64,000 nucleotides of DNA, taken from Rhizobium sullae. GTDB taxonomy: Bacteria; Pseudomonadota; Alphaproteobacteria; Rhizobiales; Rhizobiaceae. The position numbers were made by a program, and so were the translations under genes. Below are positions 45,808-55,849 of the stretch, one piece after another. The notes beneath the pieces are model-generated. The model ran no database searches. It was not told the origin of the DNA and saw only the letters and a program-made list of their open reading frames with translations. The stretch is from assembly GCF_025200715.1 (NCBI RefSeq), contig NZ_CP104144.1, forward strand, positions 248,001 to 312,000. The letters run 5' to 3'. Position 1 is the stretch's first letter, and the number at the start of each line of letters is the position of its first letter.

Positions 45808-46500
45808 TCAGACACCGTCCTTGACGCGCTCCCATGCGTTCTTCAGGTGCCGTCCGAGTGCCTCTGACAACGCAGGCTTATTGCGCTGTTCCAGCGCGAC
45901 GATCATCTCTTCATGCTCGGCAACTGCGGCCGCCCATTTCTCCGGGCCTTCGTGACCGACGAAACGAATGCGCTTCAGCCTCGTCTGCAACGTCCCATGC
46001 ATGTTCGAGAGCGTTGCGTTGTGCGCCATCTGAACGATTGCCGTATGGATCGCCTGGTTGAGCTTGTAGTAGTTAAGCCGGTCACCCGACCTGTATTTCT
46101 CCAGCATTTCGTCGTGAAGAGCGCGAACATGGGCGATTTCCTCGACCGAGCCGAGCTCGCAGGCGAGCCGTCCGGCCAGCTCCTCCATCGACTGCAACAC
46201 CGTCAGCATGTCTTCGACATCCTTCGGACTGAAGCGCTTCACGACCGCTCCGCGGCTGGGGACGAGCTCGACGAGCCCTTCGCTCGCCAGATATTTAATC
46301 GCCTCGCGCAACGGCGTCCTCGAAACGCCAAGCTGCTCGCCGAGCTGGCCTTCGTGGATACGGCTTCCCGGCGCGAGATTGCCCTCGATGATCATGTCGC
46401 GCAGGTGGTTCACAAGAGTGTCGTGCAAGGCTGTTCGCTGCAGCGGCGCAACGCCGCTGACATCACCCGCGCCCATGTTGATTGAGTTCGTCCGGACCAC
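45808..46500 (-). CDS. GntR family regulator, FadR/FCD subfamily
   Basis: The 230 residues start at a GTG (46498-46500) with GGAG upstream. The GntR winged helix (LVNHLRDMIIEGNLAPGSRI, then SRTPLREAIKYLASEGLVEL) is followed by an all-helical FCD domain with the metal- and effector-binding histidines in NQAIHTAI and AEHEEMI. It is divergent from the PdxA/Tct operon, with a palindromic site between, and probably represses it until an organic-acid inducer binds. Confidence 0.92.
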   Translation of the reverse strand: MVRTNSINMGAGDVSGVAPLQRTALHDTLVNHLRDMIIEGNLAPGSRIHEGQLGEQLGVSRTPLREAIKYLASEGLVELVPSRGAVVKRFSPKDVEDMLTVLQSMEELAGRLACELGSVEEIAHVRALHDEMLEKYRSGDRLNYYKLNQAIHTAIVQMAHNATLSNMHGTLQTRLKRIRFVGHEGPEKWAAAVAEHEEMIVALEQRNKPALSEALGRHLKNAWERVKDGV

Positions 46501-46569
46501 GCTGATTCTCCATTGAGGGCGCTCGCTGAGGTCACGTAATGAGACTCCGAGGCGATCAAGTCAACGGAA

Positions 46570-46587
46570 TATTCTGCATACAGAATA
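46570..46587. promoter_or_regulatory. Candidate GntR/FCD operator
   Basis: TATTCTG (46570-46576) and CAGAATA (46581-46587) flank CATA, forming an 18-bp palindrome in the divergent GntR/pdxA promoter. The core TGCATACA resembles FCD-type operators. Confidence 0.6.
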
Positions 46588-46656
46588 CAGTGCTCTTGAT
46601 ATTGAATGCCAAACTGTTGTATCTGCTGTTTCGAGGAGAAACATGTGGAGAGGCCC

Positions 46657-47694
46657 ATGACCAAAGACGGCACAGCCGAAACGCGTCCAGTGATCGCCCT
46701 TGCAATGGGCGATCCGGCAGGCATCAGTCCCGAACTTACCGCCCGCATCATCGCCCTTCCGGAAGTTCGCGAAGCCGCGCACCTTGTCGTAATAGGCGAC
46801 CGTCGTATTCTTCAGGGCGGAGCCAAGGAGGCGGGCGTTGAACTGAACCTTGCCAGCGCGTTGCTCCACAATTTTGAGGAGGCGGGTAAAGATCGCCATG
46901 TCTTCATCGATCTCGGCCATCTCGATCCTGCCGACGTGGTACGGGGCGAGGCGACGCTTGCAGGCGGCACTTTTGCCACGGCAAACTTCCGCACTGCGCT
47001 GGAACTTGCCCACGCCTGCCGAGCCCACGCCGTCTGCTTTACCCCCTTCAACAAGAAGGCGATGCGTTACGCATATCCCGGCTACGACGACGAAATCCGC
47101 TTTGTTGCCGACGTCATCGGGTTCACCGGCAAAGCGCGCGAATTCAATGTTCTCGAACGGGTCTGGAACGCACGCGTGACTTCGCACATACCCCTAGCAG
47201 ACGTTGCAGCCGCTCTATCGGTGGAAGGTATTCTCGCCGAACTGGAACTGACACAGGCGTGCCTGAAGAGCGCCGGTCGCGAAAATCCGAGGATCATCGT
47301 CGCAGGGCTTAATCCGCATGCCGGCGATGGCGGCAATTTCGGAACGGAGGAGATCGATATCATCGAACCGGCCGTAGCAGCCGCCCAAAAGGCCGGCTTC
47401 GACGTCGCAGGCCCGTTCCCTGCCGATACCGTCTTTCTGCGGGCACTCAAGGAAGAGTTTCATGCCGTTCTGACCATGTATCACGATCAGGGCCAGATCG
47501 CGATGAAGCTGATCGGTTTCGACAAGGGCGTGACCATGATCGGTGGCCTGCCGTTCCCGCTCTGCACGCCGGCTCACGGCACGGCCTACGACATCGCTGG
47601 AAAGGGTATCGCCGATGTAGGCGCTACCCGCGAGGCGTTGCTTCTGGCGGCACGCATGGCCAGAAGGGCTGCAGCGCTGTCTGCGGCGGCTTGA
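46657..47694 (+). CDS. PdxA-like 4-hydroxythreonine-4-phosphate dehydrogenase family (PdxA2 type)
   Basis: The ATG at 46657 has GGAG upstream; the seventeen residues open before it are cysteine-rich and have no site. The 345-residue protein has the PdxA start PVIALAMGDPAGISPELTAR. The metal histidines and catalytic residues lie in VTSHIPLADV, AGLNPHAGDGGNFGTEE and MYHDQGQIAMK. Being in a catabolic operon with a Tct transporter and its own GntR regulator, it is more likely a PdxA2-type phospho-aldonate dehydrogenase than the vitamin B6 enzyme. The kinase that would make its phosphorylated substrate is not in the operon. Confidence 0.88.
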   Translation: MTKDGTAETRPVIALAMGDPAGISPELTARIIALPEVREAAHLVVIGDRRILQGGAKEAGVELNLASALLHNFEEAGKDRHVFIDLGHLDPADVVRGEATLAGGTFATANFRTALELAHACRAHAVCFTPFNKKAMRYAYPGYDDEIRFVADVIGFTGKAREFNVLERVWNARVTSHIPLADVAAALSVEGILAELELTQACLKSAGRENPRIIVAGLNPHAGDGGNFGTEEIDIIEPAVAAAQKAGFDVAGPFPADTVFLRALKEEFHAVLTMYHDQGQIAMKLIGFDKGVTMIGGLPFPLCTPAHGTAYDIAGKGIADVGATREALLLAARMARRAAALSAAA

Positions 47695-47765
47695 CTTCAG
47701 AAATCTGCAGCATCGACCGGCATGGAGGAGGGTTCGTGCCGGATGAGTTCAAAGGAGGAGTAAAG

Positions 47766-48758
47766 ATGAAGAAGCCTTTTTCTGTTGCATGCACGATCCT
47801 GGCGGCGTTAACCGCGGCTAGCCAGGCATTCGCATTCGAACCGAACCGCCCGGTCGAGTTCGTCGTCGCCTCGGGCGCCGGCGGTGGTACCGACAACTTC
47901 GCCCGCACCATCCAGTCCATCATTACGAAGTACAAGCTGATGGATCAGTCGATGGTCGTCCTCAACAAGGGTGGCGGCAGCGGCGCGGAGGCGTTTCTCT
48001 ACGCAAGGCAGAACAAGGGTGACGCGAACAAGCTCTATTTCGGAACGAACAACGCCTATTTGCTGCCCCATGTGGCCAAGATGGCCTATTCGACCAAGGA
48101 TCTTACGCCCGTTGCCGCTCTCGCGTTTGACGAATTCCTGATCTGGGTAAAGTCCGACTCTTCCTATGCGAAGCCGACGGACCTCGTTGATGCCGCCAAG
48201 GCAAAGCCTGGAACGGTCGCCTTTGCCGGCAGCCAGTCCAAGGACACGGACGAGACACTCGTTGCCCTGATCGAACAGCAGACCGGTGCGAGCTTCAAGT
48301 ACGTGCCGTTCAACGGTGGCGGTGAAGTCGGCGTGCAGCTGGCGGGTGGTCACGTGACTGCAAACGTCAACAACCCGAACGAGAACATCGGCCAGTGGCA
48401 AGCTGGAGCCGTCAAACCTCTCTGTGTCTTCTCGTCCAAGAAAATGGCAAAAAGCGAGCCGATCCATGACGGCAAGGGCTGGCAAGACATTCCGACCTGC
48501 GTCGAGGCCGGTATTCCGATTGAGTCCTACAAGATGCCGCGCACCGTCTGGACTGCGGCTGATATTCCGGACGATGCCCTTGCCTACTACACCGAGGTTC
48601 TTCGCAAGGTGAGCGAAACCCCGGAATGGAAAGAGTATGTGGGCAAGACTTCGCAGACCGGGGATTTCCTGACCGGTAAGGCGCTCGGCGAGTTCATCGC
48701 AACCAGCGAGACGAATGCCGTCAAGGTCTTCAAGGCCGAAGGCTGGCTCGTGCAGTGA
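47766..48758 (+). CDS. TctC-type periplasmic substrate-binding protein
   Basis: The ATG at 47766 follows AAAGGAGGAG and gives a signal peptide (MKKPFSVACTILAALTAASQ, cleavage after AFA). The 330-residue protein belongs to the Bug/TctC family of carboxylate binders: PVEFVVASGAGGGTDNFART, KGGGSGAEAFLYA and the LAGGHVTANVNNPNE cleft residues. Together with TctB and TctA it forms a tripartite, ion-driven importer of a carboxylic acid. An upstream 25-residue extension lacks a start site. Confidence 0.92.
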   Translation: MKKPFSVACTILAALTAASQAFAFEPNRPVEFVVASGAGGGTDNFARTIQSIITKYKLMDQSMVVLNKGGGSGAEAFLYARQNKGDANKLYFGTNNAYLLPHVAKMAYSTKDLTPVAALAFDEFLIWVKSDSSYAKPTDLVDAAKAKPGTVAFAGSQSKDTDETLVALIEQQTGASFKYVPFNGGGEVGVQLAGGHVTANVNNPNENIGQWQAGAVKPLCVFSSKKMAKSEPIHDGKGWQDIPTCVEAGIPIESYKMPRTVWTAADIPDDALAYYTEVLRKVSETPEWKEYVGKTSQTGDFLTGKALGEFIATSETNAVKVFKAEGWLVQ

Positions 48759-48816
48759 GATGACCGGTCCGGCGAACGCCGCCGGACCGGCCCTTTCTCA
48801 TAAGGGAGGATAGCAA

Positions 48817-49311
48817 ATGCACATAAGACGCATCCACATGGAGCTGATCGTCGCGACAGTGACCGCAGGCATCGGACTTCTTGCTGCGAGCGGATCGCTC
48901 GATCTTGGAGTGGGTTGGGAAAGCTCCGGCCCGCAACCTGGCTACTTTCCCTTTTATGTCGGACTGATCGTGCTCTTGGCGAGTGCCGCTTCCGCCGCGC
49001 AGACGCTTTTCGCACTCCGACAGGACGGAGAAAAGCGCCGGGAGATCTTCCTGGAGCGCGAACAGGTCAGGCGTCTGGCTTCTTTTTTCGTGCCGATGGC
49101 GGTTTTCGTGGTCGTTGCCATCCAGCTCGGTCTTTATGCCGGCAGCGCACTCTATCTCTTCTACGTTTCGTGGAGACAGGGAAGATATCATTTCCTTGCA
49201 GCCGTTTCCCTCGGTCTCGGATTTGCCTTGGCTCTTTATCTGATTTTCGAGATCGTCTTCCAGATCCCGCTGCACAAGGGTCCGCTCGAAAACATGTTCG
49301 GCGTTTACTGA
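48817..49311 (+). CDS. TctB small membrane subunit
   Basis: This 164-residue protein has four hydrophobic segments: near 8-26, 45-63, ~90-110 and 122-145. Between them lie GPQPGYFPFYVG and the polar loop LRQDGEKRREIFLERE, which are typical of TctB. It connects the binding protein to the TctA channel. It lies between tctC and tctA with 17 bp to the latter. A larger shadow frame open on the same strand is not coding. Confidence 0.9.
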   Translation: MHIRRIHMELIVATVTAGIGLLAASGSLDLGVGWESSGPQPGYFPFYVGLIVLLASAASAAQTLFALRQDGEKRREIFLEREQVRRLASFFVPMAVFVVVAIQLGLYAGSALYLFYVSWRQGRYHFLAAVSLGLGFALALYLIFEIVFQIPLHKGPLENMFGVY

Positions 49312-49328
49312 AGGCCAGGGAGGCTTCG

Positions 49329-50843
49329 ATGGGAGATTTTGGGCTGCTGCTGGACGGGTTCCAGATCGCTTTGACGCCCTACCACATCATGCTCATGGTG
49401 GTGGGCGTGATGCTTGGCTTGATCGTCGGCGTGCTGCCGGGCCTTGGCGCGCCGAATGGTGTGTCCTTGCTCATTCCGCTGACGTTTTCGATGGATCCGG
49501 TTTCGGCCATCATCCTGCTCGCGTCGATGTATTGGGGTGCCCTGTTCGGGGGATCGACCACCTCCATTCTGTTCAACATTCCAGGCGAGCCGAGTTCGGT
49601 CGCTACTACGTTTGACGGCTATCCGATGGCCCGCGCAGGCCAGCCCACGCGCGCGCTGACACTTGCCTTCATGTCGGCGGGCATCGGTGCTCTTGCCGGG
49701 GTCATCGTCATTACGCTTTTGTCTTCGTGGGCAGCAGGCTTCGCCTTGCGCTTCGGCGCGCCGGAATATTTCGCCGTCTATTTCCTTGCCTTCTGCGCTT
49801 TTGTCGGGATGGGCAGCGCTGCCCCGTTGAAAACGGTGGTTTCGTTGGGACTTGGGCTTCTCTTCTCGACAGTTGGCATGGATACCGTCACCGGATCGCT
49901 CCGTTTGACATTCGGGCTTGACGTGCTCCTGGGCGGCATCAGCTTTCTTGTGGTCGTCATCGGACTTTTCGGGATCGGAGAGATCCTCGCGACGGTCCAG
50001 GACGGGCACAAATTTCGCGGTCTCTCGTCAAGGATCGATCTCCGCGACGTACTGCGCACCATCGCTGAACTGCCCAGATACTACACGACAGTCATCCGTT
50101 CTTGCGCGATCGGTATCTGGATGGGCATCACTCCGGGCGGACCGACTGCGGCGTCATTCATGAGCTACGGTATCGCACGGCAATGCTCCAAGCCAGGTCC
50201 GGCCTTTGGCAGTGGGCGCGCGGAAGGCATCGTTGCGCCGGAAACAGCCGATCATTCGGCCGGAACCTGCGCGATGCTTCCCATGCTGGCGCTCGGCTTG
50301 CCGAGTTCGGCGACTGCCGCGGTGATGATGGGAGGGCTGATGATCTGGGGCCTCACCCCCGGACCGATGCTCTTCACAACGAAGCCCGATTTCGTCTGGG
50401 GCCTGATTGCCAGCATGTATGTGTCGAACATCGTCGGCGTGATTCTGGTCCTTGCCACGGTTCCGATGTTTGCAGCACTCCTGCGCGTTCCATTTTCGAT
50501 CATCGGGCCAATCATCGTCGCGATCTGCTTCGTCGGCGCCTATACGGTCTCCAGCGAAACGTTCGACCTCTGGCTGGTGATCATCTTCGGCGTCGTAGGG
50601 TTCGTCTTCAACAAGCTTGAATTCCCGATTGCGCCGCTGGTGCTTGCGATGGTGCTTGGCCACAAGGCCGAAAATGCCTTCCATCAATCGATGATCATCG
50701 CGGATGGCTCTCTTGGCGTCTTCTTCTCCAATCCGCTCGTCGGGACCATCACCACGCTGGCGCTCGCGCTCGTTGTCGTTCCCAAGGCCATCAAGCTGCT
50801 CTCCCGGTTGCGGCGGCGCGATGCGGCAAGCTCGGCCCGCTAA
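49329..50843 (+). CDS. TctA large membrane subunit
   Basis: From the ATG at 49329 the protein has 504 residues and about twelve membrane segments. The two inverted-repeat signatures of TctA are present: GLIVGVLPGLGAPNGVSLL near the N-terminus and GIWMGITPGGPTAASFMSYG mid-protein. It is the transport channel of the carboxylate system with TctC and TctB. A longer frame open upstream runs through tctB and is rejected. Confidence 0.93.
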   Translation: MGDFGLLLDGFQIALTPYHIMLMVVGVMLGLIVGVLPGLGAPNGVSLLIPLTFSMDPVSAIILLASMYWGALFGGSTTSILFNIPGEPSSVATTFDGYPMARAGQPTRALTLAFMSAGIGALAGVIVITLLSSWAAGFALRFGAPEYFAVYFLAFCAFVGMGSAAPLKTVVSLGLGLLFSTVGMDTVTGSLRLTFGLDVLLGGISFLVVVIGLFGIGEILATVQDGHKFRGLSSRIDLRDVLRTIAELPRYYTTVIRSCAIGIWMGITPGGPTAASFMSYGIARQCSKPGPAFGSGRAEGIVAPETADHSAGTCAMLPMLALGLPSSATAAVMMGGLMIWGLTPGPMLFTTKPDFVWGLIASMYVSNIVGVILVLATVPMFAALLRVPFSIIGPIIVAICFVGAYTVSSETFDLWLVIIFGVVGFVFNKLEFPIAPLVLAMVLGHKAENAFHQSMIIADGSLGVFFSNPLVGTITTLALALVVVPKAIKLLSRLRRRDAASSAR

Positions 50844-50881
50844 GGCCGTCTGCCGCTTTTTCTTATGAGGTCGGAGTCATC

Positions 50882-52276
50882 ATGAACTACCACAGCTACT
50901 TCCCCAAAAGCTCCGCCCCCGTGGAATGCTGCATCGTCGGCACCGGCGCGTTCGGGCGCAGCTTCCTCGACCAGAGCCGCAGAACGCCGCTTATCAGCGC
51001 GCGTGTCGCGGTCGATCTTTCGGCGGAAACTGCAGTGGCGGCACTCCGTTCGATCGGAGTGCCCGCCGGTGAAATCGTCCTTTGCCGGACGGAAGAAGAG
51101 GCGGCGGCGGCCTGGGCCGAACACCGGTTTGTCGCAACGGACAACCTCGAGATTGTGCTCGCTCTTCCGTTCACCGTGGTCGTCGAGGCGACCGGCCATC
51201 CCGAAGCCGGCGCGCGGCATGCGCGCCTCGCCATCGATGCCGGAAAGCATGTGGCGCTCGTGTCAAAGGAGGTCGACAGCGTGGTAGGCCCTGGTCTTGC
51301 TGCGCGGGCTCGCCGCAACAATGTGCTGGTAACCCCGGTCGATGGCGATCAGCCAAGCCTTCTCATGGGGCTGATCAGCTGGGCCCAGGTTCTCGGTCTG
51401 GATATCATCGCTGCTGGCAAATCCAGCGAATACGACTTCGTCTTTGATCCGGCGAAAAACATACTGACCTCCAACGGCACGTCGATCTACGCTCCGGAGT
51501 TTGCCGCTTGGCTCGAGCTGGGTGCCCTGGCTGCCCCCGATGTCGCAGCAGGCAGGGCGCAGGCAGCAGCAGCGCTGCCCCAGAGGACGGTGCCTGATCT
51601 TTGCGAACTGACCCTTGTTGCCAATGCGACCGGCTTCACTGTGGATCGGCTGGATCTGCACGCCCCCATAGCGCGGATCGGCGAAGTGCCAGACTTTTTC
51701 GCTCCGGTGGAGGAGGGTGGCCTGCTTGCTCACAAAGCAATTCTTGACGTATTTCATTGCCTCCGGCTCCCTAGCGAAGTCAGCTTCGCTGGTGGCGTCT
51801 TCGTCACAGTCGAATGCAACGATGCGGCGACATGGGCCATGCTTGCCGAAAAGGGCCACGTGGTCAGCCGGTCGGGCCGGACTGCAATGCTTTATCTGCC
51901 GCGCCACCTTCTGGGTGTCGAGGCGGCGAGCAGCGTCCTGGAAGTCGGACTCAAAGGTGTGTCAAGCGGTGCCGAGGAGCCAAAGCCGCTCATCGACCTC
52001 ATCGCCCATGCAGATGCCGACCTGCCGGCGGGAACGCTGCTTGCGGCAAGCGGCCACCATCATTCGATCACCAACGTTTCCGGTAGGATGGTGCCGGCGC
52101 AGGCGATATCGGGCGAAAGTCCGGTGCCTTTTTATCTCGCTGCCAACCGCAGGCTGGTTCGCCCGGTATCGGCGGGAAGTCCAATCTTATGTGCTGACGT
52201 CGAAATCGACGGCAGTTCCGAGCTGTTGAGTTTGCGACAGGAGCAAGACCGGATATTTTCGACGACGTCGCGGTAG
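50882..52276 (+). CDS. NAD(P)-binding homoserine-dehydrogenase-like/SAF-domain protein
   Basis: The 464 residues have an N-terminal Rossmann domain (CCIVGTGAFGRSFL at ~17-29; VVVEATGHPEAGARHA). A catalytic-like middle (KHVALVSKEVDSVVGPGLA) resembles homoserine dehydrogenase. The C-terminal SAF-like domain holds PVPFYLAANRRLVRPVSAGS. Proteins of this fusion type are found beside Tct transporters and PdxA2-type enzymes, and probably oxidise a hydroxy-acid intermediate. The exact reaction is unknown. It closes the GntR-controlled operon. Confidence 0.75.
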   Translation: MNYHSYFPKSSAPVECCIVGTGAFGRSFLDQSRRTPLISARVAVDLSAETAVAALRSIGVPAGEIVLCRTEEEAAAAWAEHRFVATDNLEIVLALPFTVVVEATGHPEAGARHARLAIDAGKHVALVSKEVDSVVGPGLAARARRNNVLVTPVDGDQPSLLMGLISWAQVLGLDIIAAGKSSEYDFVFDPAKNILTSNGTSIYAPEFAAWLELGALAAPDVAAGRAQAAAALPQRTVPDLCELTLVANATGFTVDRLDLHAPIARIGEVPDFFAPVEEGGLLAHKAILDVFHCLRLPSEVSFAGGVFVTVECNDAATWAMLAEKGHVVSRSGRTAMLYLPRHLLGVEAASSVLEVGLKGVSSGAEEPKPLIDLIAHADADLPAGTLLAASGHHHSITNVSGRMVPAQAISGESPVPFYLAANRRLVRPVSAGSPILCADVEIDGSSELLSLRQEQDRIFSTTSR

Positions 52277-52413
52277 GTTGATTTCACTTGTGGCAATGTC
52301 GCGCAAGAGCGCCCGTGCACGCGCCAACTGGACCGGTTGCATTATGTCGATGTCGACGAAGCGGCGGATCGCTGGGCGTCGAACGCTGTTTGTACCGGCG
52401 CCCTTGACCACAT

Positions 52414-52584
52414 CTACGTCGACAACGCACCCTGATTGACCTCCTTCACGAAGTTGGCGAAGTATGCGTCTGCTGGTCTAAGGACGATGTCCTGGCTGGC
52501 GCCTTGTCGAATGACCTCGCCGTCTCGGACGATATGGTCACGTACGCGGAGGGCTTCATCCAGATCGTGAGTGAGCGCAGCCGG
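52414..52584 (-). pseudogene. ProV-type ABC ATPase C-terminal remnant
   Basis: Leftward translation gives THDLDEALRVRDHIV, then RDGEVIRQGASQDIVLRPAD and FANFVKEVNQG. This is the region after the switch histidine of glycine-betaine/proline ATPases (ProV). The Walker motifs and the whole N-terminal part are missing, as is the regulatory CBS region. It is a decayed fragment in a gene-poor zone. The flanking 52277-52413 holds nothing recognisable. Confidence 0.65.
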
Positions 52585-53009
52585 ATGTGGCAAGCCGCCG
52601 GAGGGACATTGCGTCCGCCCGTTGATCTCTCCGCCTGCCAAGGCGGAATCCTACCGCCGCTATGGAGGCGACTAGCAAGCCAGCACCTGATGTCTGACCG
52701 GGCCTGTTTTCGGGTAAGGCGGCTTGCGGCCATGCGCACGACGGCACGGCCATCGACCTTCGGCTCCGATCACCCCCGATGCATCTTTTTGGGGTCTGAA
52801 GCGTTTCCAAGGCACAGCATGGAGACGCACTATGGCCAGGCGGGCATCCACCGACACCGGCATGAACGGGCGGTATGTCCCAAGCGACGAAGGACGGCCG
52901 CTCCAAGGACGGCGTCGACCGCTGCTTGTGCGCCGACGGCCGCCGCAAGGCCAAGCGCGGCGCCAGGCCGAGGAGGGTGATAAGTGCGAAAAAGCACCGA
53001 GGTAAGTCG
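52585..53009. other. Gene-free stretch
   Basis: No gene is supported in these 425 bases. Arginine-rich frames on both strands look like high-GC noise. An ATG at 52832 opens a 57-codon arginine-rich frame without a ribosome-binding site. Confidence 0.4.
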
Positions 53010-53384
53010 ATGACGAATATCCGTTTCAAGGGTTTTGATAGTCCCTCCCAGCTTCGAGAACATCTTGCGGACGTGGAGGAAGACGCTTCCGTCGCCGATC
53101 TGGCCGAAGACATACCCGTCGACGACGATCTGCAATCGGCCCAACGCGAGGTCGCCTGGCTTCGAAAGGACGTTGCCGACCTGCGTGAGCAGCTGGCCCT
53201 GTTCCGCCGTCGGCCCAAAATCGTGGCGGTGAGCCGGATCGGCGCCTATTCGTGGCTGCGCATGGCAGCAGCGGTTCTTGCTGTGGTCGCGCTCGCAACA
53301 TGGGTGCGTCATCTCCGCCATGGTAGGCTAGGCATCCGCGCGGCTCAGATGATCCCGGCTCGCGCCGATCGCAATCATTGGTAG
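53010..53384 (+). CDS. Hypothetical coiled-coil membrane protein (124 aa)
   Basis: From the ATG at 53010 (GAGG ten bases upstream) the protein reads MTNIRFKGFDSPSQLREHLA, then an acidic part and a heptad-like LQSAQREVAWLRKDVADLRE helix. A single membrane segment (AAAVLAVVALATWV) follows near residues ~92-105, and a basic tail. An upstream 45-residue extension is arginine-rich and unlikely. The family is not recognised. A role as a small membrane-anchored coiled-coil adaptor is speculation from composition only. Confidence 0.5.
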   Translation: MTNIRFKGFDSPSQLREHLADVEEDASVADLAEDIPVDDDLQSAQREVAWLRKDVADLREQLALFRRRPKIVAVSRIGAYSWLRMAAAVLAVVALATWVRHLRHGRLGIRAAQMIPARADRNHW

Positions 53385-53866
53385 GTCCGCTGCCGTGGAT
53401 TTCATCCGACCACGCCTCAGCACGATATTTTATCGGCAAGCACTATTCGGCGACCTGGCAAAGCTATTGGTTCCCCGCAATCGACATTGAGGAGGCCGCC
53501 GACGCCCAGGTAGGCGGATATCTCGAACGCGGGCGACGCGACCGTTGTGTTGGCAACTTTCACCGCCGTCGACGGTAACGGTGCCACAGGTTCGGTCTCG
53601 TGTCAGATCCACCAGATGCCTTAGTGGGTTATCTCGGTGAGGCGGCGGGCGCGACCAGTAGCCGAGCGAGTTCTATTGGCCGGCCGCGATGTCGCAAGGA
53701 CTGCGTTCGACGACCGGTACCTTGCCTGCGCCAGCCTGTCGTTCCGACCACTCTGTGGCGCTGAAGCTTGAGCGGATGGGCCGTCCGGGCAATCGGTGAC
53801 GCCCGAGGGTGACCGTCAAGGCATAATTGGAGGAACGCCTTGTCGAACCGTGAGGCGCAAAGCAGT
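53385..53866. other. Gene-free stretch
   Basis: No gene is supported in these 482 bases. A plus-strand frame around 53400-53570 (SARYFIGKHYSATWQSYWF) has some protein-like features but no known family or convincing start. Probably decayed DNA. Confidence 0.35.
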
Positions 53867-54862
<996 letters not shown>

Positions 54863-54939
54863 CACCTGATCTCCTTTTGTGATGAAGGGAGGATAGGACA
54901 TGGTAGGTCGTTCGTTAATTCGCCTGGAAATTCACACGC

Positions 54940-54958
54940 TGTTCTATAGAATAGAACA
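54940..54958. promoter_or_regulatory. Palindrome abutting the LysR start
   Basis: TGTTCTAT (54940-54947) and ATAGAACA (54951-54958) surround AGA, directly before the ATG of the LysR gene. It lies in the divergent aldo-keto reductase/LysR promoter. It probably is the autoregulatory LysR site. Confidence 0.6.
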
Positions 54959-55849
54959 ATGGACAGAAGTCGCCTACCTCAACTTGCAATCTTCGCGACC
55001 GTGGCTGGCTGCGGCGGATTTCGCGGCGCGGCCAAGGAATTGGAGATAGCGCCTTCTGCTGTAAGCCACGCCGTATCGAGCCTGGAGATTACTCTGGGAG
55101 TTCGGCTCTTTTCTCGAACGACCCGTAGCATCGCGCTAACGGAAGAGGGCGCACTGCTTCTCAAGCGGCTAAAGCCGGCGCTGGGCGAGATTGACCTGGC
55201 GCTCGATGCGGTAAAGGAAATGGGTAATCGTGTAGCCGGCAATCTTCGCCTCAGCGTGCCGCCCTTTGCGGCGCATTGGCTTCTGGCGCCACGTCTTGCG
55301 GCTTTCAGCAGGGCTTATCCGGGGGTCGTACTGGAAGTCCGGGTCGAGGAGCCCTTCAACGACATTGTCGCTGCAGGCCTCGATGGCGGCATGCGGCTCG
55401 GCGAGAGCCTGGAGCCGGACATGATCGCCGTGAGAATGAGCGCTCCCATACGGGCAAGCATCGTTGCTTCACCCTCCTATTTTGGGCAAAGGACCGTGCC
55501 GGTCCATCCGCGTCAGCTAGTGGATCACGCGTGCATCCGACGGCGATTTGCCAGCGGACAGGTTTATAGATGGGAATTTGAAAAGGATGGCGAAGAGCTC
55601 GTCCTTGATGTCGACGGCCCGCTTATTCTAGGCGACGATCGGCTGGTGCTAGAGGCCGCGCTCGACGGCGCTGGTGTCGCGTTCCTGTTAGAGAACATGG
55701 CGAGGGCCGCCATTGAAGAAGGGCGGCTGTACCAGATCCTTGCCGATTGGTGCGCGCCGTTTCCCGGTGTCTACCTTTATTACCCAAGCCGGCGCCAGAT
55801 GCGGCCCGCACTGCGTGCCTTCATCGAGTTCTTCAAGTATTCGGGCTGA
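54959..55849 (+). CDS. LysR family transcriptional regulator
   Basis: The 296-residue protein has a LysR helix-turn-helix (FRGAAKELEIAPSAVSHAVS, LGVRLFSRTTRSIALTEEG) and an effector domain ending VYLYYPSRRQMRPALRAF, close to the regulator at 15620. It is divergent from the aldo-keto reductase gene at 54862 and likely controls it. A ribosome-binding site is not obvious because the palindrome occupies that position. Confidence 0.92.
   Translation: MDRSRLPQLAIFATVAGCGGFRGAAKELEIAPSAVSHAVSSLEITLGVRLFSRTTRSIALTEEGALLLKRLKPALGEIDLALDAVKEMGNRVAGNLRLSVPPFAAHWLLAPRLAAFSRAYPGVVLEVRVEEPFNDIVAAGLDGGMRLGESLEPDMIAVRMSAPIRASIVASPSYFGQRTVPVHPRQLVDHACIRRRFASGQVYRWEFEKDGEELVLDVDGPLILGDDRLVLEAALDGAGVAFLLENMARAAIEEGRLYQILADWCAPFPGVYLYYPSRRQMRPALRAFIEFFKYSG

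Noticed and set aside
52310..52435. Plus-strand frame reading LDRLHYVDVDEAADRWASNA before a stop, protein-like in composition.
   Set aside because: No start, no recognised family and only about 40 codons; it may be a remnant but cannot be supported.
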